This document shows, piece by piece, positions 17,405 to 25,611 of a stretch of 64,000 nucleotides of DNA. Every line of letters begins with the position of its first letter. Within the stretch, counting starts at the first letter, position 1. Both the position numbers and the translations under genes were made by a program. Under the pieces are notes generated by a model. That model searched no databases. It was not told where the DNA came from and saw nothing but the letters and a program-made list of their open reading frames with translations. Source of the DNA: an uncultured Crocinitomix sp. (lineage in GTDB: Bacteria; Bacteroidota; Bacteroidia; Flavobacteriales_D; Crocinitomicaceae); the NCBI GenBank assembly GCA_937136425.1, contig CAKZON010000086.1:1-64000 (forward strand), in the 5' to 3' direction.

Positions 17405-19579
17405 ATGAAGAAAATAATTCCAATTATCGCAGTGGCTTCATTGACAGCTGCTTGTGGTTCAAATTCAGAAACAGAAGATTTAACTAATAATATGCCAACA
17501 CCTCCAATTGCTGAAAAACAAGAAGAATTAATTATCACGCATGGTGATACAATAGTCGACAATTATTTTTGGATGCGCCTTTCAGATGAAGAAAAAGAGG
17601 CTGAAAATCCAAGTGAAAAAACGCAAAAGGTATTGGACTATTTAAATGCTGAAAATAGCTATTTAGATGAGGTGATGAAACCAACAGAACAATTGCAAGG
17701 AGCATTGTATGACGAAATTGTTGGAAGAATAAAACAGGATGATGAATCTGTTCCAGTTACAAAAAATGGATACTCTTACTATAGTCGATTTGAAGAAGGA
17801 GAAGATTATGGCTTGCATTGTAGAAAGCAAATTATTGACGGTGAATTAGGAGAAGAGGAAATCATGTTAAACGGCCCTGAATTAGGGAAAGATCAGAGTT
17901 ATTTTGCTATTGGTGGTTCTACCGTAAGCGAGGATAATAAGCTCTTAGCTTATAGTACTGATTTGGTTTCTAGAAGGCAGTATACCATTCATGTAAAAAA
18001 CTTGGAGACAGGTGAATTACTTTCAGATAAGATTGAAAACACTTCTGGATCAATAACATGGGCAAATGATAATAAAACAATCTTTTATACTAAGAATGAT
18101 CCAATTACGCTTAGGTCTAACCAAATATATAGCCACGTTTTAGGGACAAGTTCAGATCAAGATAAACTGATTTTTGAAGAAAAGGATGAAACCTATTCGT
18201 GCTCTGTTTATAAAACAAAATCAAGCGCATATTTAATGGTTGCATCATATCAAACTGTTTCAACAGAATACAGATTCTTGGATGCAAATAACCCAACAGG
18301 AGAATGGAAAGTAATTCAACCACGTGAACGTAATTTAGAATATAGTGTAGATCATTATCAGGACAATTTTTACATTACTACCAATTTAGATGCTAAAAAT
18401 TTCCGTTTAATGAAAACGCCAGTTAATAAAACTGGAAAAGAGAATTGGGAAGAGGTTATTCCTCACCGCGAAGATGTTTTGTTAGAAGGGATTGATATTT
18501 TTAAAAATCAATTGGTGGTTTCAGAGCGTAAAGCAGGTTTAACGCAAATTAGAGTAATGAATTGGGCAGATGGTTCCGAGCATTATATTGAGTTTAATGA
18601 TCCAGCATATTTGGCTTACACTTATGGGAATCGAGAATTTGATACAGAAACTTTGCGATTTGGATACACTTCATTAACTACTCCAAGCTCTGTTTATGAT
18701 TATAATATGTCAGACCAATCTAAAGAATTGATGAAGCAACAAGAGGTGCTTGGAGGAGAGTTTGATCCAAAGAATTATACATCAGAAAGAATTTTTGCAG
18801 AAGGAAGAGATGGAACTCAAATTCCAGTTTCTATCGTTTATAAAAATGGATATAAAAAAGATGGAAATGCCCCGTTATTATTATACGCCTACGGTTCTTA
18901 TGGTTATTCTATGGATGCCTCTTTTAGCTCTGTTCGATTAAGCTTGCTAGACAGAGGATTTGCATTTGCAATTGCACATATTCGTGGAGGACAAGAAATG
19001 GGACGCCAGTGGTATGAGGATGGAAAGCTTTTGAAAAAGAAAAACACGTTCTATGATTTTATTGATTGTGGGAAATATTTAGTGGATAATAATTATACTT
19101 CATCAGAACATTTGTATGCTCAAGGTGGAAGTGCCGGAGGTCTTTTAATGGGAGCAATTTCAAATATGGAACCTCAATTGTGGAATGGTGTGATTGCCGG
19201 AGTTCCTTTTGTAGATGTTATAAATACTATGTTGGATGAAACAATTCCATTGACAACTGGTGAGTTTGACGAATGGGGAAATCCAAAGGTTAAAGAATAC
19301 TATGATTATATCAAGTCTTATTCTCCTTACGACAATGTTGAGGCAAAAGATTACCCTAATCTTTTGATTACTACTGGATATTGGGATAGCCAAGTTCAAT
19401 ATTGGGAACCTGCTAAATGGATTGCTAAGCTACGCGACCTTAAAACGGATGACAATTTATTGTTAATGCGTTGTAATATGGAGGTTGGCCATGGAGGCGC
19501 TTCTGGTAGGTTTGAGCGATACAAAGAAGTAGCGTTGGAGTATGCTTTCCTATTGGATTTAGAAGGAATTAAGGAGTAG
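17405..19579 (+). CDS. S9 prolyl-oligopeptidase-family lipoprotein (oligopeptidase B-like)
   Basis: This 724-aa protein has a lipoprotein signal (LTAAC, Cys17), a beta-propeller from about 90 to 430 and a C-terminal alpha/beta-hydrolase domain. The catalytic Ser576 lies in GGSAGG, with Asp in TGYWDSQVQYWEP and His696 in VGHGGASG. The motif set LLLYAYGSYG and HIRGGQEMGRQW fits oligopeptidase B, which cuts short peptides after basic residues. An envelope-anchored copy suggests peptide scavenging in the periplasm. It is transcribed alone; its stop lies 11 nt from a convergent regulator gene. Confidence 0.9.
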   Translation: MKKIIPIIAVASLTAACGSNSETEDLTNNMPTPPIAEKQEELIITHGDTIVDNYFWMRLSDEEKEAENPSEKTQKVLDYLNAENSYLDEVMKPTEQLQGALYDEIVGRIKQDDESVPVTKNGYSYYSRFEEGEDYGLHCRKQIIDGELGEEEIMLNGPELGKDQSYFAIGGSTVSEDNKLLAYSTDLVSRRQYTIHVKNLETGELLSDKIENTSGSITWANDNKTIFYTKNDPITLRSNQIYSHVLGTSSDQDKLIFEEKDETYSCSVYKTKSSAYLMVASYQTVSTEYRFLDANNPTGEWKVIQPRERNLEYSVDHYQDNFYITTNLDAKNFRLMKTPVNKTGKENWEEVIPHREDVLLEGIDIFKNQLVVSERKAGLTQIRVMNWADGSEHYIEFNDPAYLAYTYGNREFDTETLRFGYTSLTTPSSVYDYNMSDQSKELMKQQEVLGGEFDPKNYTSERIFAEGRDGTQIPVSIVYKNGYKKDGNAPLLLYAYGSYGYSMDASFSSVRLSLLDRGFAFAIAHIRGGQEMGRQWYEDGKLLKKKNTFYDFIDCGKYLVDNNYTSSEHLYAQGGSAGGLLMGAISNMEPQLWNGVIAGVPFVDVINTMLDETIPLTTGEFDEWGNPKVKEYYDYIKSYSPYDNVEAKDYPNLLITTGYWDSQVQYWEPAKWIAKLRDLKTDDNLLLMRCNMEVGHGGASGRFERYKEVALEYAFLLDLEGIKE

Positions 19580-19589
19580 ATTTTGGTAT

Positions 19590-20216
19590 TTATTCCGAAA
19601 CTAATCTTAGCCCTTTAAGATCAATTATTTCAATTAAACCTTGGTTGAAATTTATGAGTTTTTTGTCTTGTAAATTCGATAAAATAGTTTTGACGTAATT
19701 GTGTGGTGCTCCAATAAATTCTGAAATTTCTTTACTGGTATATCGGAAATTATAGCGGTTGCTTTGGTTGGGTTCAACCTTGTCTAAAATTAGTTTTAAA
19801 AGACGTTTTTTTCGAGTAAGAGCGGCATGGGTTTTAGTGTGCTCATAAATTAGATTTATCCGATTGCTAAAAAGCTTCATTAAATAAGTGTTAAGTGCCG
19901 GGTAAGTGATCAAAGCCGCCTTAAAATCTTCAGTTGAAATTTGTATTAATTGCGACTTTTTATAGGCTTTAACTGTGGATGAGTATTTGGTTTCATGATT
20001 GAAATAGGAGGTGATACCTATAAATTCATGATGAAATGCTTGCCACACAGTTTGGCTGTTTAATATTATGCTCAACTCACCTCCTTTCAAAAAATAAATA
20101 TGACTTACCACATCTTTTCTATTGAACAAGGTTTCTCCTTTTTCAATTTCCACATGCCTTAACTTGGCATGTTTAAAATATGTGTCTATAATTTCCTTTA
20201 AGTTCTGATTCTTCAT
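19590..20216 (-). CDS. Crp/Fnr-family regulator without Fe-S cysteines
   Basis: I place the start at ATG 20216 (208 aa; MKNQNLKEIIDTYF), preceded by a purine-rich GAGAGGAAGG segment. A longer reading from 20249 would begin upstream of the predicted transcription start set by the FNR box and -7 element at 20239-20281. The product has a cyclic-nucleotide-binding-like fold (GGELSIIL) and a C-terminal winged helix (SKEISEFIGAPHNYVKTIL). It has no cysteine cluster. The HTH lacks the E-x-x-x-R pattern of FNR-type recognition helices, so its target probably differs. Under control of an FNR box itself, it looks like a second-tier regulator. Confidence 0.82.
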   Translation of the reverse strand: MKNQNLKEIIDTYFKHAKLRHVEIEKGETLFNRKDVVSHIYFLKGGELSIILNSQTVWQAFHHEFIGITSYFNHETKYSSTVKAYKKSQLIQISTEDFKAALITYPALNTYLMKLFSNRINLIYEHTKTHAALTRKKRLLKLILDKVEPNQSNRYNFRYTSKEISEFIGAPHNYVKTILSNLQDKKLINFNQGLIEIIDLKGLRLVSE

Positions 20217-20238
20217 ATCCTTCCTCTCTTGTTGTTTA

Positions 20239-20281
20239 CGAAAATACAAGAAGGAATAGGGTTATAAAATGATCTGAATCA
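20239..20281 (-). promoter_or_regulatory. FNR-type box and -7 element for the 20216 regulator
   Basis: The box TGATCTGAATCA sits at 20270-20281. The minus-strand -7 element TATTTTCG (7/8 to TAnnTTTG) is at 20239-20246. Centres are 33 bp apart. Confidence 0.7.
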
Positions 20282-20304
20282 TTCACTTATAGGACGAATA
20301 GATG

Positions 20305-21015
20305 CTATTCGTAAATTCCAGCAGCTCTAGTAAGGCTTTTAAGGTCAAGTATTTTTATCGATTTTCCTTTTAAGAAAATTAACTCTTCCTTGTGTAATGC
20401 AGCCAATGTTCTAATAGTCGTTTCAGTAGTAGTTCCAGCAATGTCTGCTATTTCTGAACGCGAAAGCAAAACGTTTAAACTTTGGTTATCATCTGTAATA
20501 CCAAAAGTATCATAGATCAAGATCAATGCTTCAGCAATTCGCTCTTTAACGGTTTTCTGTGCAATGTTGATTAAATGTTGCTCAGCATTTTTTAAATCTT
20601 TTGACAAAACCTGCATTGTATTCCATGAAAGCTTAGGATTTTCTGCCATCAATGTAATGTATTTCTCACGAGAAAGATGACATATATGGGAATCTTCCAT
20701 GGCGCTAGCTGTTGCATTATAGGGTTCGTTACTTAATGAAGAGCGATAACCAAGAATGTCTCCTGTTTTGGCGAACCGAATGACTTGTTCTTTTCCATCC
20801 TCACCAAGCTTGGTAAGTTTGACTTTACCGTTATGAATACAGTAAAGCCCATTTGAATGATTTCCCTCATAGAATATGACTTGGCCTTTTTTGTAAAAGT
20901 TATTTCCTTTACCAGCGCTCAAAACCTCTTTTTCCTCTAGAGATAAGGAACAAAACACTTTACTGTCGTTTGTACATTCAGCACAATTTGGAATTTGATC
21001 TATTTGTCGTTTCAT
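20305..21015 (-). CDS. FNR-like oxygen/NO-sensing regulator
   Basis: This 236-aa Crp/Fnr-family protein carries an N-terminal cysteine set (Cys11-x2-Cys14-x7-Cys22) and a fourth in-domain Cys at 112 (HICHLS), the arrangement expected for a [4Fe-4S] cluster as in FNR. The sensory domain includes GLYCIHNGKVKLTKLG; the HTH is SRSEIADIAGTTTETTIRTL with the Glu and Arg of FNR-type recognition helices that read TTGAT half-sites. It is the best candidate for the factor binding the TGAT-N4-ATCA boxes of this window. A perfect -7 element at 21033-21040 drives it; an FNR box 55 bp further up may act on it too. Confidence 0.85.
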   Translation of the reverse strand: MKRQIDQIPNCAECTNDSKVFCSLSLEEKEVLSAGKGNNFYKKGQVIFYEGNHSNGLYCIHNGKVKLTKLGEDGKEQVIRFAKTGDILGYRSSLSNEPYNATASAMEDSHICHLSREKYITLMAENPKLSWNTMQVLSKDLKNAEQHLINIAQKTVKERIAEALILIYDTFGITDDNQSLNVLLSRSEIADIAGTTTETTIRTLAALHKEELIFLKGKSIKILDLKSLTRAAGIYE

Positions 21016-21032
21016 AATTGTATGATTATAAT

Positions 21033-21040
21033 CAAATATA
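21033..21040 (-). promoter_or_regulatory. -7 element of the FNR-like gene
   Basis: Minus-strand TATATTTG is a perfect TAnnTTTG, ending 18 nt before the ATG at 21015. It lies 55 bp (centre to centre) from the FNR box at 21086-21097, not the 33 bp seen at the other promoters. Confidence 0.55.
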
Positions 21041-21085
21041 AATAGAATAAATAGCGTAACATGTTTTGAAAATCATTATTAATAA

Positions 21086-21129
21086 TGATTTAAATCATAG
21101 TTACAAACACTTGTTTTGAACGATCTTTG
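21086..21129 (+). promoter_or_regulatory. FNR-type box and -7 element for the MORN-like gene
   Basis: TGATTTAAATCA (21086-21097) is a perfect box. GATCTTTG (21122-21129; 7/8 to TAnnTTTG) follows with centres 34 bp apart. The box overlaps a second perfect 20-bp palindrome, AATCATTATTAATAATGATT (21071-21090), giving a composite operator between divergent genes. Confidence 0.65.
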
Positions 21130-21182
21130 ACGAGTGCATGAATGAACTTCTATTATTAGAAGTGTAAAAATGCATTTACAAT

Positions 21183-21557
21183 ATGTATAGTTACAATAGT
21201 TATCATAAAATAGTAGTGGCACTATTAGTGGTGTTTTGGGCTGTTTTTCATTTCTCGCAAAGAAAAGGAGAGGGGTTATATTATGAAAACGGACAAGTAA
21301 AACAAACAGGTGGTACGGAGAATTCTTTGAATGAGGGTTTGTGGATATGGTTTTATGAGGACGGAACCGTGGAGATGCAGGGTAATTTTCATAACGGAAA
21401 CCGAGAGGGGGTATGGAAAAGGTTTAATGAAGAAGGACAACTGGTTTCTGAAAGCACATATAAAAAAAATAAACTCCACGGTGAATATAGAGAGTTTAAC
21501 ACAGAGGGGAAGGTTGTTTTTACCAGGTATTATAAAAATGATATACCGCAGAAATAA
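21183..21557 (+). CDS. MORN-repeat-like (YwqK-type) small envelope protein
   Basis: This 124-aa protein has an N-terminal hydrophobic helix (about 10-24) and then four MORN-variant repeats of the form G.W..(Y/F)...G.....G.Y: YYENGQVKQTGG, WFYEDGTVEMQGNF, WKRFNEEGQLVSES, YREFNTEGKVVFTRYY. Proteins of this kind are often labelled YwqK-family antitoxins, although here no toxin partner is adjacent. The FNR box upstream places it in the nitrate/NO regulon. Its stop lies inside a strong hairpin shared with the convergent gene. Function in respiration is unknown. Confidence 0.7.
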   Translation: MYSYNSYHKIVVALLVVFWAVFHFSQRKGEGLYYENGQVKQTGGTENSLNEGLWIWFYEDGTVEMQGNFHNGNREGVWKRFNEEGQLVSESTYKKNKLHGEYREFNTEGKVVFTRYYKNDIPQK

Positions 21558-21573
21558 GTTCTCTGCGGTATAT
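21541..21573. terminator. Bidirectional hairpin between convergent genes
   Basis: ATATACCGCAGA (21541-21552) pairs perfectly with TCTGCGGTATAT (21562-21573) around a 9-nt loop that holds the stop codon of the MORN-like gene. There is no long U-tract, so it may work as an mRNA 3'-end stabiliser for both convergent transcripts. Confidence 0.7.
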
Positions 21574-21598
21574 TAATTCATCTATTTTAGAGCTTTGA

Positions 21599-22057
21599 TT
21601 AAAGCGGAAGTTCAAATTTAGTTTCCCACTTTTCTTTCGTTACGCTGTTTTCTAAATTCACTTTTAAAAAACTAGTGTCCCCTTCTTTAATAATTAATCG
21701 GTCAATAATTTGACTGTCATTGGAGTTGTTGCTGTCATTGAGCTTATCTCCTAGACGTGGTAAGAAAGGGTATAAAATTGTAATTTTTTCATCTTCTGTT
21801 TTTACTAAACTATTGGCAGTTTCAAAAATAAGTTCTTCAAATTTTTCGCCAATAATTTGGTCGTTTAATTCATCCTTGGCTTTTGGGTTAATGCCGTTTG
21901 CCCAATCAAAAAATTTTGCTGTAGCCTCTGTTTTTAGTGCTGGGCGAATATAGGATGGGAAAGGTGAGCGAATATGATCTTGATCTGTAAACCAAAATTT
22001 AAAAGTTTGCTCCACCATTTCACTGCTTTCTACTGTATTTAATTCAAGTTCTTTCAT
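21599..22057 (-). CDS. Hypothetical protein cotranscribed with RIC
   Basis: This 152-aa soluble protein has no signal peptide and no Cys. It contains FKFWFTDQDHIRSPFPSYI near the start and a C-terminal beta-rich part (TKEKWETKFELPL). I do not recognise it. It begins 7 nt after the stop of the Fe-S repair gene, so it is expressed with it under the same FNR box, which links it to NO or Fe-S stress by context only. Confidence 0.6.
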   Translation of the reverse strand: MKELELNTVESSEMVEQTFKFWFTDQDHIRSPFPSYIRPALKTEATAKFFDWANGINPKAKDELNDQIIGEKFEELIFETANSLVKTEDEKITILYPFLPRLGDKLNDSNNSNDSQIIDRLIIKEGDTSFLKVNLENSVTKEKWETKFELPL

Positions 22058-22063
22058 TACAAT

Positions 22064-22798
22064 TTATTTAGTGTTAAATAACTCGCTCTCCAACTTAATT
22101 GCTTTAGGGAACAAAATATTGTTTTCAATGTGTATATGCGTAAAAAGGTCGTTCTGGAATTCTTCTAGTTTAGCATAAAGTGCTCTAAATGTGTTGCAGG
22201 CCTCTGCAGGTGGAGTGAAGTTGTTAGATAATGATTTAATGTCTTTAATAAGGTCTCCGGCAGTATCATGTTCCAGCTCCATCATATGAATTGGATTTTG
22301 AATTGATCCGAATGCAGGTGAATTCATATTTGTGCCACTTTTTTTCGCGTGTGCCATTTGTTTGATATATGGAAAAAGAATCATTTCTTCTTTATACATA
22401 TGATTGTTTAATTCTTCCGCAATTTTATGAAATGCAGTATTTATTGCAATCACCTCTGCGTAATGATGTCCATGTACTTTTGCTACCTTGTTTGAGTATT
22501 CAAGAATTAAAGCACTTGCTTCTGCTACATACGAATGATGCGTATTAATGACGTAATCAGTTAAGAAGTCTAGTTCCCACAAATCATATTTATGAGTAAC
22601 TTCTGCAGCGTCTAGTGCGGCAATTTCTTCTTTAAGCTGCGCATAATCTACTGATTTTTTTTTGCAAACTTCTTCAACTAAAATGTTGCCTCCGCAGCAA
22701 AAGTCAATTCCATTTTTCTTGAATATATCGGCTGTTCGGATATTGTTGGTTACAATTTCCGCAACAGTCATTTCGTCAAAATTCATCCCTACTTTCAT
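22064..22798 (-). CDS. RIC/ScdA-type iron-sulfur cluster repair di-iron protein
   Basis: This 244-aa protein has an N-terminal ScdA_N (DUF542) domain with the hallmark DIFKKNGIDFCCGGN (Cys34, Cys35) and a C-terminal hemerythrin-like four-helix domain with repeated His (HKYDLWELDFLTDYVINTHH given in part as INTHHSYV, HGHHYAEV, HMMELEHD, HIHIENNILFP). Such proteins restore Fe-S clusters damaged by nitric oxide or oxidants. The perfect FNR box upstream and its place beside the respiration genes support an NO-protection role. It is followed 7 nt later by the 152-aa hypothetical gene. Confidence 0.92.
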   Translation of the reverse strand: MKVGMNFDEMTVAEIVTNNIRTADIFKKNGIDFCCGGNILVEEVCKKKSVDYAQLKEEIAALDAAEVTHKYDLWELDFLTDYVINTHHSYVAEASALILEYSNKVAKVHGHHYAEVIAINTAFHKIAEELNNHMYKEEMILFPYIKQMAHAKKSGTNMNSPAFGSIQNPIHMMELEHDTAGDLIKDIKSLSNNFTPPAEACNTFRALYAKLEEFQNDLFTHIHIENNILFPKAIKLESELFNTK

Positions 22799-22813
22799 AC
22801 TATTATTTTAGTC

Positions 22814-22864
22814 TAAAGGTACGCCGAGTTTGAAACCTAATTAATGATTTAAATCATTAATTAG
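22814..22864 (-). promoter_or_regulatory. Perfect palindromic FNR-type box and -7 element of RIC
   Basis: The core TGATTTAAATCA (22845-22856) sits in a perfect 28-bp palindrome covering 22837-22864. The minus-strand -7 element TACCTTTA (7/8) is at 22814-22821, with centres exactly 33 bp apart. The palindrome lies between the thioredoxin-like gene stop and the RIC start. Confidence 0.8.
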
Positions 22865-22871
22865 ATTCAGA

Positions 22872-23468
22872 TTAGTCAGTTTTAATCCAGGTCTTAATGC
22901 TGTTTAAAAGATCTTCGTTAATGATTTCTCCTTTGTCTATAGTGTAAAGGGTGTGCAAATCTTTTTTGAATTGTTCTGGAGTGTAGTTTGGGTTTTCTAA
23001 TTTGTAAGCTGCAATCCAGTCAATAATTTTTGAGGGGCGCGGTCCCCAATGGCCTACTTCTTTTTTCGTAACAGTGCTGTGGCAAACCAAAATTGGAATT
23101 GCTCTTGATTGATTCGTTAAGTATCGATCCATAATTTGTTCATTTTCGTCTCTTAAAATGATTTGTAACGAAATTGATTCAGATTGTGTGGCAATTTTGT
23201 TAATGTAGGGCAATATTTGAGCGGCATCTCCGCACCATCCTTCTGCAATCACTGTCCATTTCCATTTGGGCTGATTGTCGTCAATTATTTGCTTTAATTC
23301 TGTATTTATTTTGGCAGTTTTATTTAGTCGCTTAAATCGTTTTGCGTTAATCTTGCTGGCTTCAATTTTTGCAGGAGAATGATCTGTTCCTGTAGCTTTG
23401 TTGTCTGCTAATAAATCATTTGTATGTTGAATAAATGAATCGTATGTGAAGGTATTTTTGCTTTGCAT
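22872..23468 (-). CDS. Thioredoxin-fold protein with WCGDA motif
   Basis: This 198-aa protein has a thioredoxin-like region near residues 70-150: WTVIAEGWCGDAAQILPYIN. The usual CxxC is reduced to a single Cys79 in WCGDA, a form widespread in Bacteroidota thioredoxin-family proteins. A cis-Pro-like ARAIPILV segment (RAIPILVC) follows. No signal peptide is present, so it is cytosolic. Its own FNR-type box and -7 element put it in the anaerobic/NO regulon. A redox or bacillithiol-like partner function is possible but not shown. Confidence 0.8.
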   Translation of the reverse strand: MQSKNTFTYDSFIQHTNDLLADNKATGTDHSPAKIEASKINAKRFKRLNKTAKINTELKQIIDDNQPKWKWTVIAEGWCGDAAQILPYINKIATQSESISLQIILRDENEQIMDRYLTNQSRAIPILVCHSTVTKKEVGHWGPRPSKIIDWIAAYKLENPNYTPEQFKKDLHTLYTIDKGEIINEDLLNSIKTWIKTD

Positions 23469-23484
23469 CTTTTTATTTTTTTTG

Positions 23485-23527
23485 CAAAGATCGGCCTAAT
23501 CTGTATTATAAAATATGAGCGAAATCA
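23485..23527 (-). promoter_or_regulatory. FNR-type box and -7 element of the thioredoxin-fold gene
   Basis: The plus-strand box TGAGCGAAATCA (23516-23527, 7/8 half-site match) and minus-strand GATCTTTG (23485-23492, 7/8 to TAnnTTTG) are 33 bp apart, centre to centre. Confidence 0.6.
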
Positions 23528-23546
23528 GTCGCTTATATAAGGGCTG

Positions 23547-23930
23547 TTAGTTTAGGTTTACTCCTAGTATTTCTAAAAGAGTATTGAACCCAATTCCTGC
23601 CAATAAAAAGATGATAAAAATGTTGAGTAAGATCATTTTTATCTCATCTCGCCTTAAATGAACCATTGCTGCACCTGCCATCACCATTGCTAAACCTGTA
23701 GCTGCAATTGGGGTAAGAATTGGAAAGATGTCTAGCTGGTGTGGAAGAATAATTCCGATTGCTCCGAGAACTTCTAATAGCCCGAAAAACTTTAGGCGCG
23801 AAGGAGCATAGTCATGAGCCCAGGTTACTCGTTTTTCTATTTTGTCTATAGGCATAAACATTTTGAGAGATCCAAAATATAGGAATAGGACTGAGAGTCC
23901 AATCTGTAAAATTAAAATAACTGTATCCAT
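23547..23930 (-). CDS. DoxX-like small membrane protein
   Basis: This 127-aa protein has four hydrophobic helices and the DoxX-family pattern LYFGSLKMFMP near residue 20, then FFGLLEVLGAIGIILP. DoxX-like proteins are poorly understood quinone- or thiol-linked inner-membrane proteins. It is divergent from narK, sharing a 134-nt control region with an FNR-type box. Its -7 element is a perfect TAACTTTG on the minus strand. Confidence 0.8.
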   Translation of the reverse strand: MDTVILILQIGLSVLFLYFGSLKMFMPIDKIEKRVTWAHDYAPSRLKFFGLLEVLGAIGIILPHQLDIFPILTPIAATGLAMVMAGAAMVHLRRDEIKMILLNIFIIFLLAGIGFNTLLEILGVNLN

Positions 23931-23946
23931 TGTAGAATATTTTTTA

Positions 23947-23988
23947 CAAAGTTACGAAAACAGTATCGCCAAAATATGATTTATAACA
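23947..23988 (-). promoter_or_regulatory. FNR-type box and -7 element of the DoxX-like gene
   Basis: The box reads TGATTTATAACA on the plus strand (23977-23988, one half-site mismatch). Minus-strand TAACTTTG (23947-23954) is a perfect -7 element. Centres are 32 bp apart. Confidence 0.55.
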
Positions 23989-23998
23989 TATATCAATG

Positions 23999-24041
23999 TA
24001 ATTCGGCTCATTTAGTAACTGATTATCCACCCGTAACTTTG
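23999..24041 (+). promoter_or_regulatory. narK promoter, weak FNR-type box plus -7 element
   Basis: TAACTTTG (24034-24041, followed by T) is a perfect TAnnTTTG element. A degenerate box TAATTCGGCTCA (23999-24010, 6/8) lies 33 bp away, centre to centre; the better box at 23977-23988 is 55 bp away. The element overlaps the GTG at 24041 and so excludes it as a start codon. Confidence 0.5.
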
Positions 24042-24064
24042 TGTCTATAATTGAAACTACTATT

Positions 24065-25594
24065 ATGGAATCAGAAAAATTCAGATTGTTTGACTTTTCA
24101 CAAGAAAAAGTAAGAGTCTTGCATTATACGTGGATTGCATTTTTTCTAACTTTTTTTGTATGGTTTAATATGGCTCCACTAAAAACAGCCATGGTTGAGT
24201 CTTTTGACTTTTTGAACGGAAAAAACTTTAAATCATTATTACTTTGTAACGTGGCATTAACAATTCCAGCAAGGATTGTTGTCGGCGCCTTAGTAGATAA
24301 ATATGGTCCGCGTGTTATCTTTTCTGGCTTAATGGTTATAACCATTATTCCAGGGCTTATGTTTGCTTTTGGAGATTCATTTACACAGTTAGTTATTTCC
24401 CGATTGTTACTTAGTTCTATTGGTGCTGGTTTCGTAATTGGTATTAAAATGACAGCTAACTGGTTTCCAGCAAAACATATTGGTCGAGCAGAAGGTTTTT
24501 ATGCCGGTTGGGGTAACTTCGGTTCTGCAGCAGCAGCTGGTTTAATTCCGTTTATAGGATTAACACTCATTCAAGGAGAAATGGGTTGGAGATGGGCCAT
24601 GGCGATTAGTAGTATTCTAACTGCTTTATATGGTGTGTTTTATTATTTCAAGGTAAGAGATTTTCCAACATCTAAAAAGGAAGTTAAAACTGATAAAAAG
24701 AAAAAGGCATCTAGTATAATGCCTGTATCAACTTATGGTGGATTAATTCAGTATTTATTTTGGACAATTCCATTATATGCTGCTTTAGGGTTACTTGCTA
24801 GAAACCTACAAAAACAAGTGATTCATGATGAAAACATGTTTTCACTAAACACTATGTATCTTATTTGGGTCATTTTGGCTGGATTCTTTCTATACAAAGC
24901 AATTGCAATTTTACGTTATAATTTACCAAGATTAAAGAATGGTATTCCTGAAGATGAGAAGTTTCACTTTAGTAGTGTTGGAGCATTAAACATGACCTAT
25001 TTTGCCAATTTTGGAGCAGAGCTTGCTGTTGTTTCTATGTTGCCATTATTTTTTGAGAATACGTTTAAAATTACACCGCAAATGGCTGGTTTAGTTGCAG
25101 GGTCTTTTGCAGTTATTAACTTAATTGCACGTCCGCTGGGTGGATACTTGTCTGATAAAATGAATAGCCGTAAAAAAACAATGCTAATTTATATGATTGG
25201 TATTGCATTTGGTTTTTTCTTAATGGGCTTAATTAGTAAATATTCTGGTCAAGTTAATGCAGATGGCGATCCGATTTTAGTACCAATGTTTACAGGAACA
25301 TGGTGGTTAGTGGTTTCCGTTATTATAACCATGTTTGCTTCAATGTTTGTGCAAGGAGCCGAGGGAGCTACTTTCGCCATGATTCCTTCAATCAAAAAAG
25401 AGATGACCGGAAGAATTGCTGGAATGGCAGGCGCTTATGGTAATGTAGGTGCTGTAACATACCTCTTCATTTTAACAATGGTTGATTCTAAAATGTTCTT
25501 TTTTATCCTGGCAGCTGGAGCAGCAGTTAGTTTTCTGTGGTGCTTGTTTGCCTTAAAAGAACCTGAAGGAGCCTTTGCTGACGAAGCACATTAG
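24065..25594 (+). CDS. narK: NarK-family nitrate/nitrite transporter (first copy)
   Basis: I set the start at ATG 24065 (509 aa) because an in-frame GTG at 24041 lies inside the -7 promoter element. The protein is a polytopic MFS transporter of the nitrate/nitrite porter family: LVDKYGPRVIF between helices 2 and 3, then GFVIGIKMTANWFPAKHIGRAEGFYAGWGNFG (part: GRAEGFYAGWGNFGSAAAAG), the family motif, and a later ANFGAELAVVSMLPLFF. The NPF-like second signature is AYGNVGAVTYL. This type is probably a nitrate/proton symporter (NarK1-like), while the next gene is NarK2-like. It feeds nitrate to NarG in the cytoplasm. Confidence 0.9.
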   Translation: MESEKFRLFDFSQEKVRVLHYTWIAFFLTFFVWFNMAPLKTAMVESFDFLNGKNFKSLLLCNVALTIPARIVVGALVDKYGPRVIFSGLMVITIIPGLMFAFGDSFTQLVISRLLLSSIGAGFVIGIKMTANWFPAKHIGRAEGFYAGWGNFGSAAAAGLIPFIGLTLIQGEMGWRWAMAISSILTALYGVFYYFKVRDFPTSKKEVKTDKKKKASSIMPVSTYGGLIQYLFWTIPLYAALGLLARNLQKQVIHDENMFSLNTMYLIWVILAGFFLYKAIAILRYNLPRLKNGIPEDEKFHFSSVGALNMTYFANFGAELAVVSMLPLFFENTFKITPQMAGLVAGSFAVINLIARPLGGYLSDKMNSRKKTMLIYMIGIAFGFFLMGLISKYSGQVNADGDPILVPMFTGTWWLVVSVIITMFASMFVQGAEGATFAMIPSIKKEMTGRIAGMAGAYGNVGAVTYLFILTMVDSKMFFFILAAGAAVSFLWCLFALKEPEGAFADEAH

Positions 25595-25611
25595 TATATA
25601 GATTATTTAAA

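Noticed and set aside
24041-24064. Longer narK start (GTG 24041)
   Set aside because: It falls inside the perfect -7 element 24034-24041, so it would be upstream of the transcript start.
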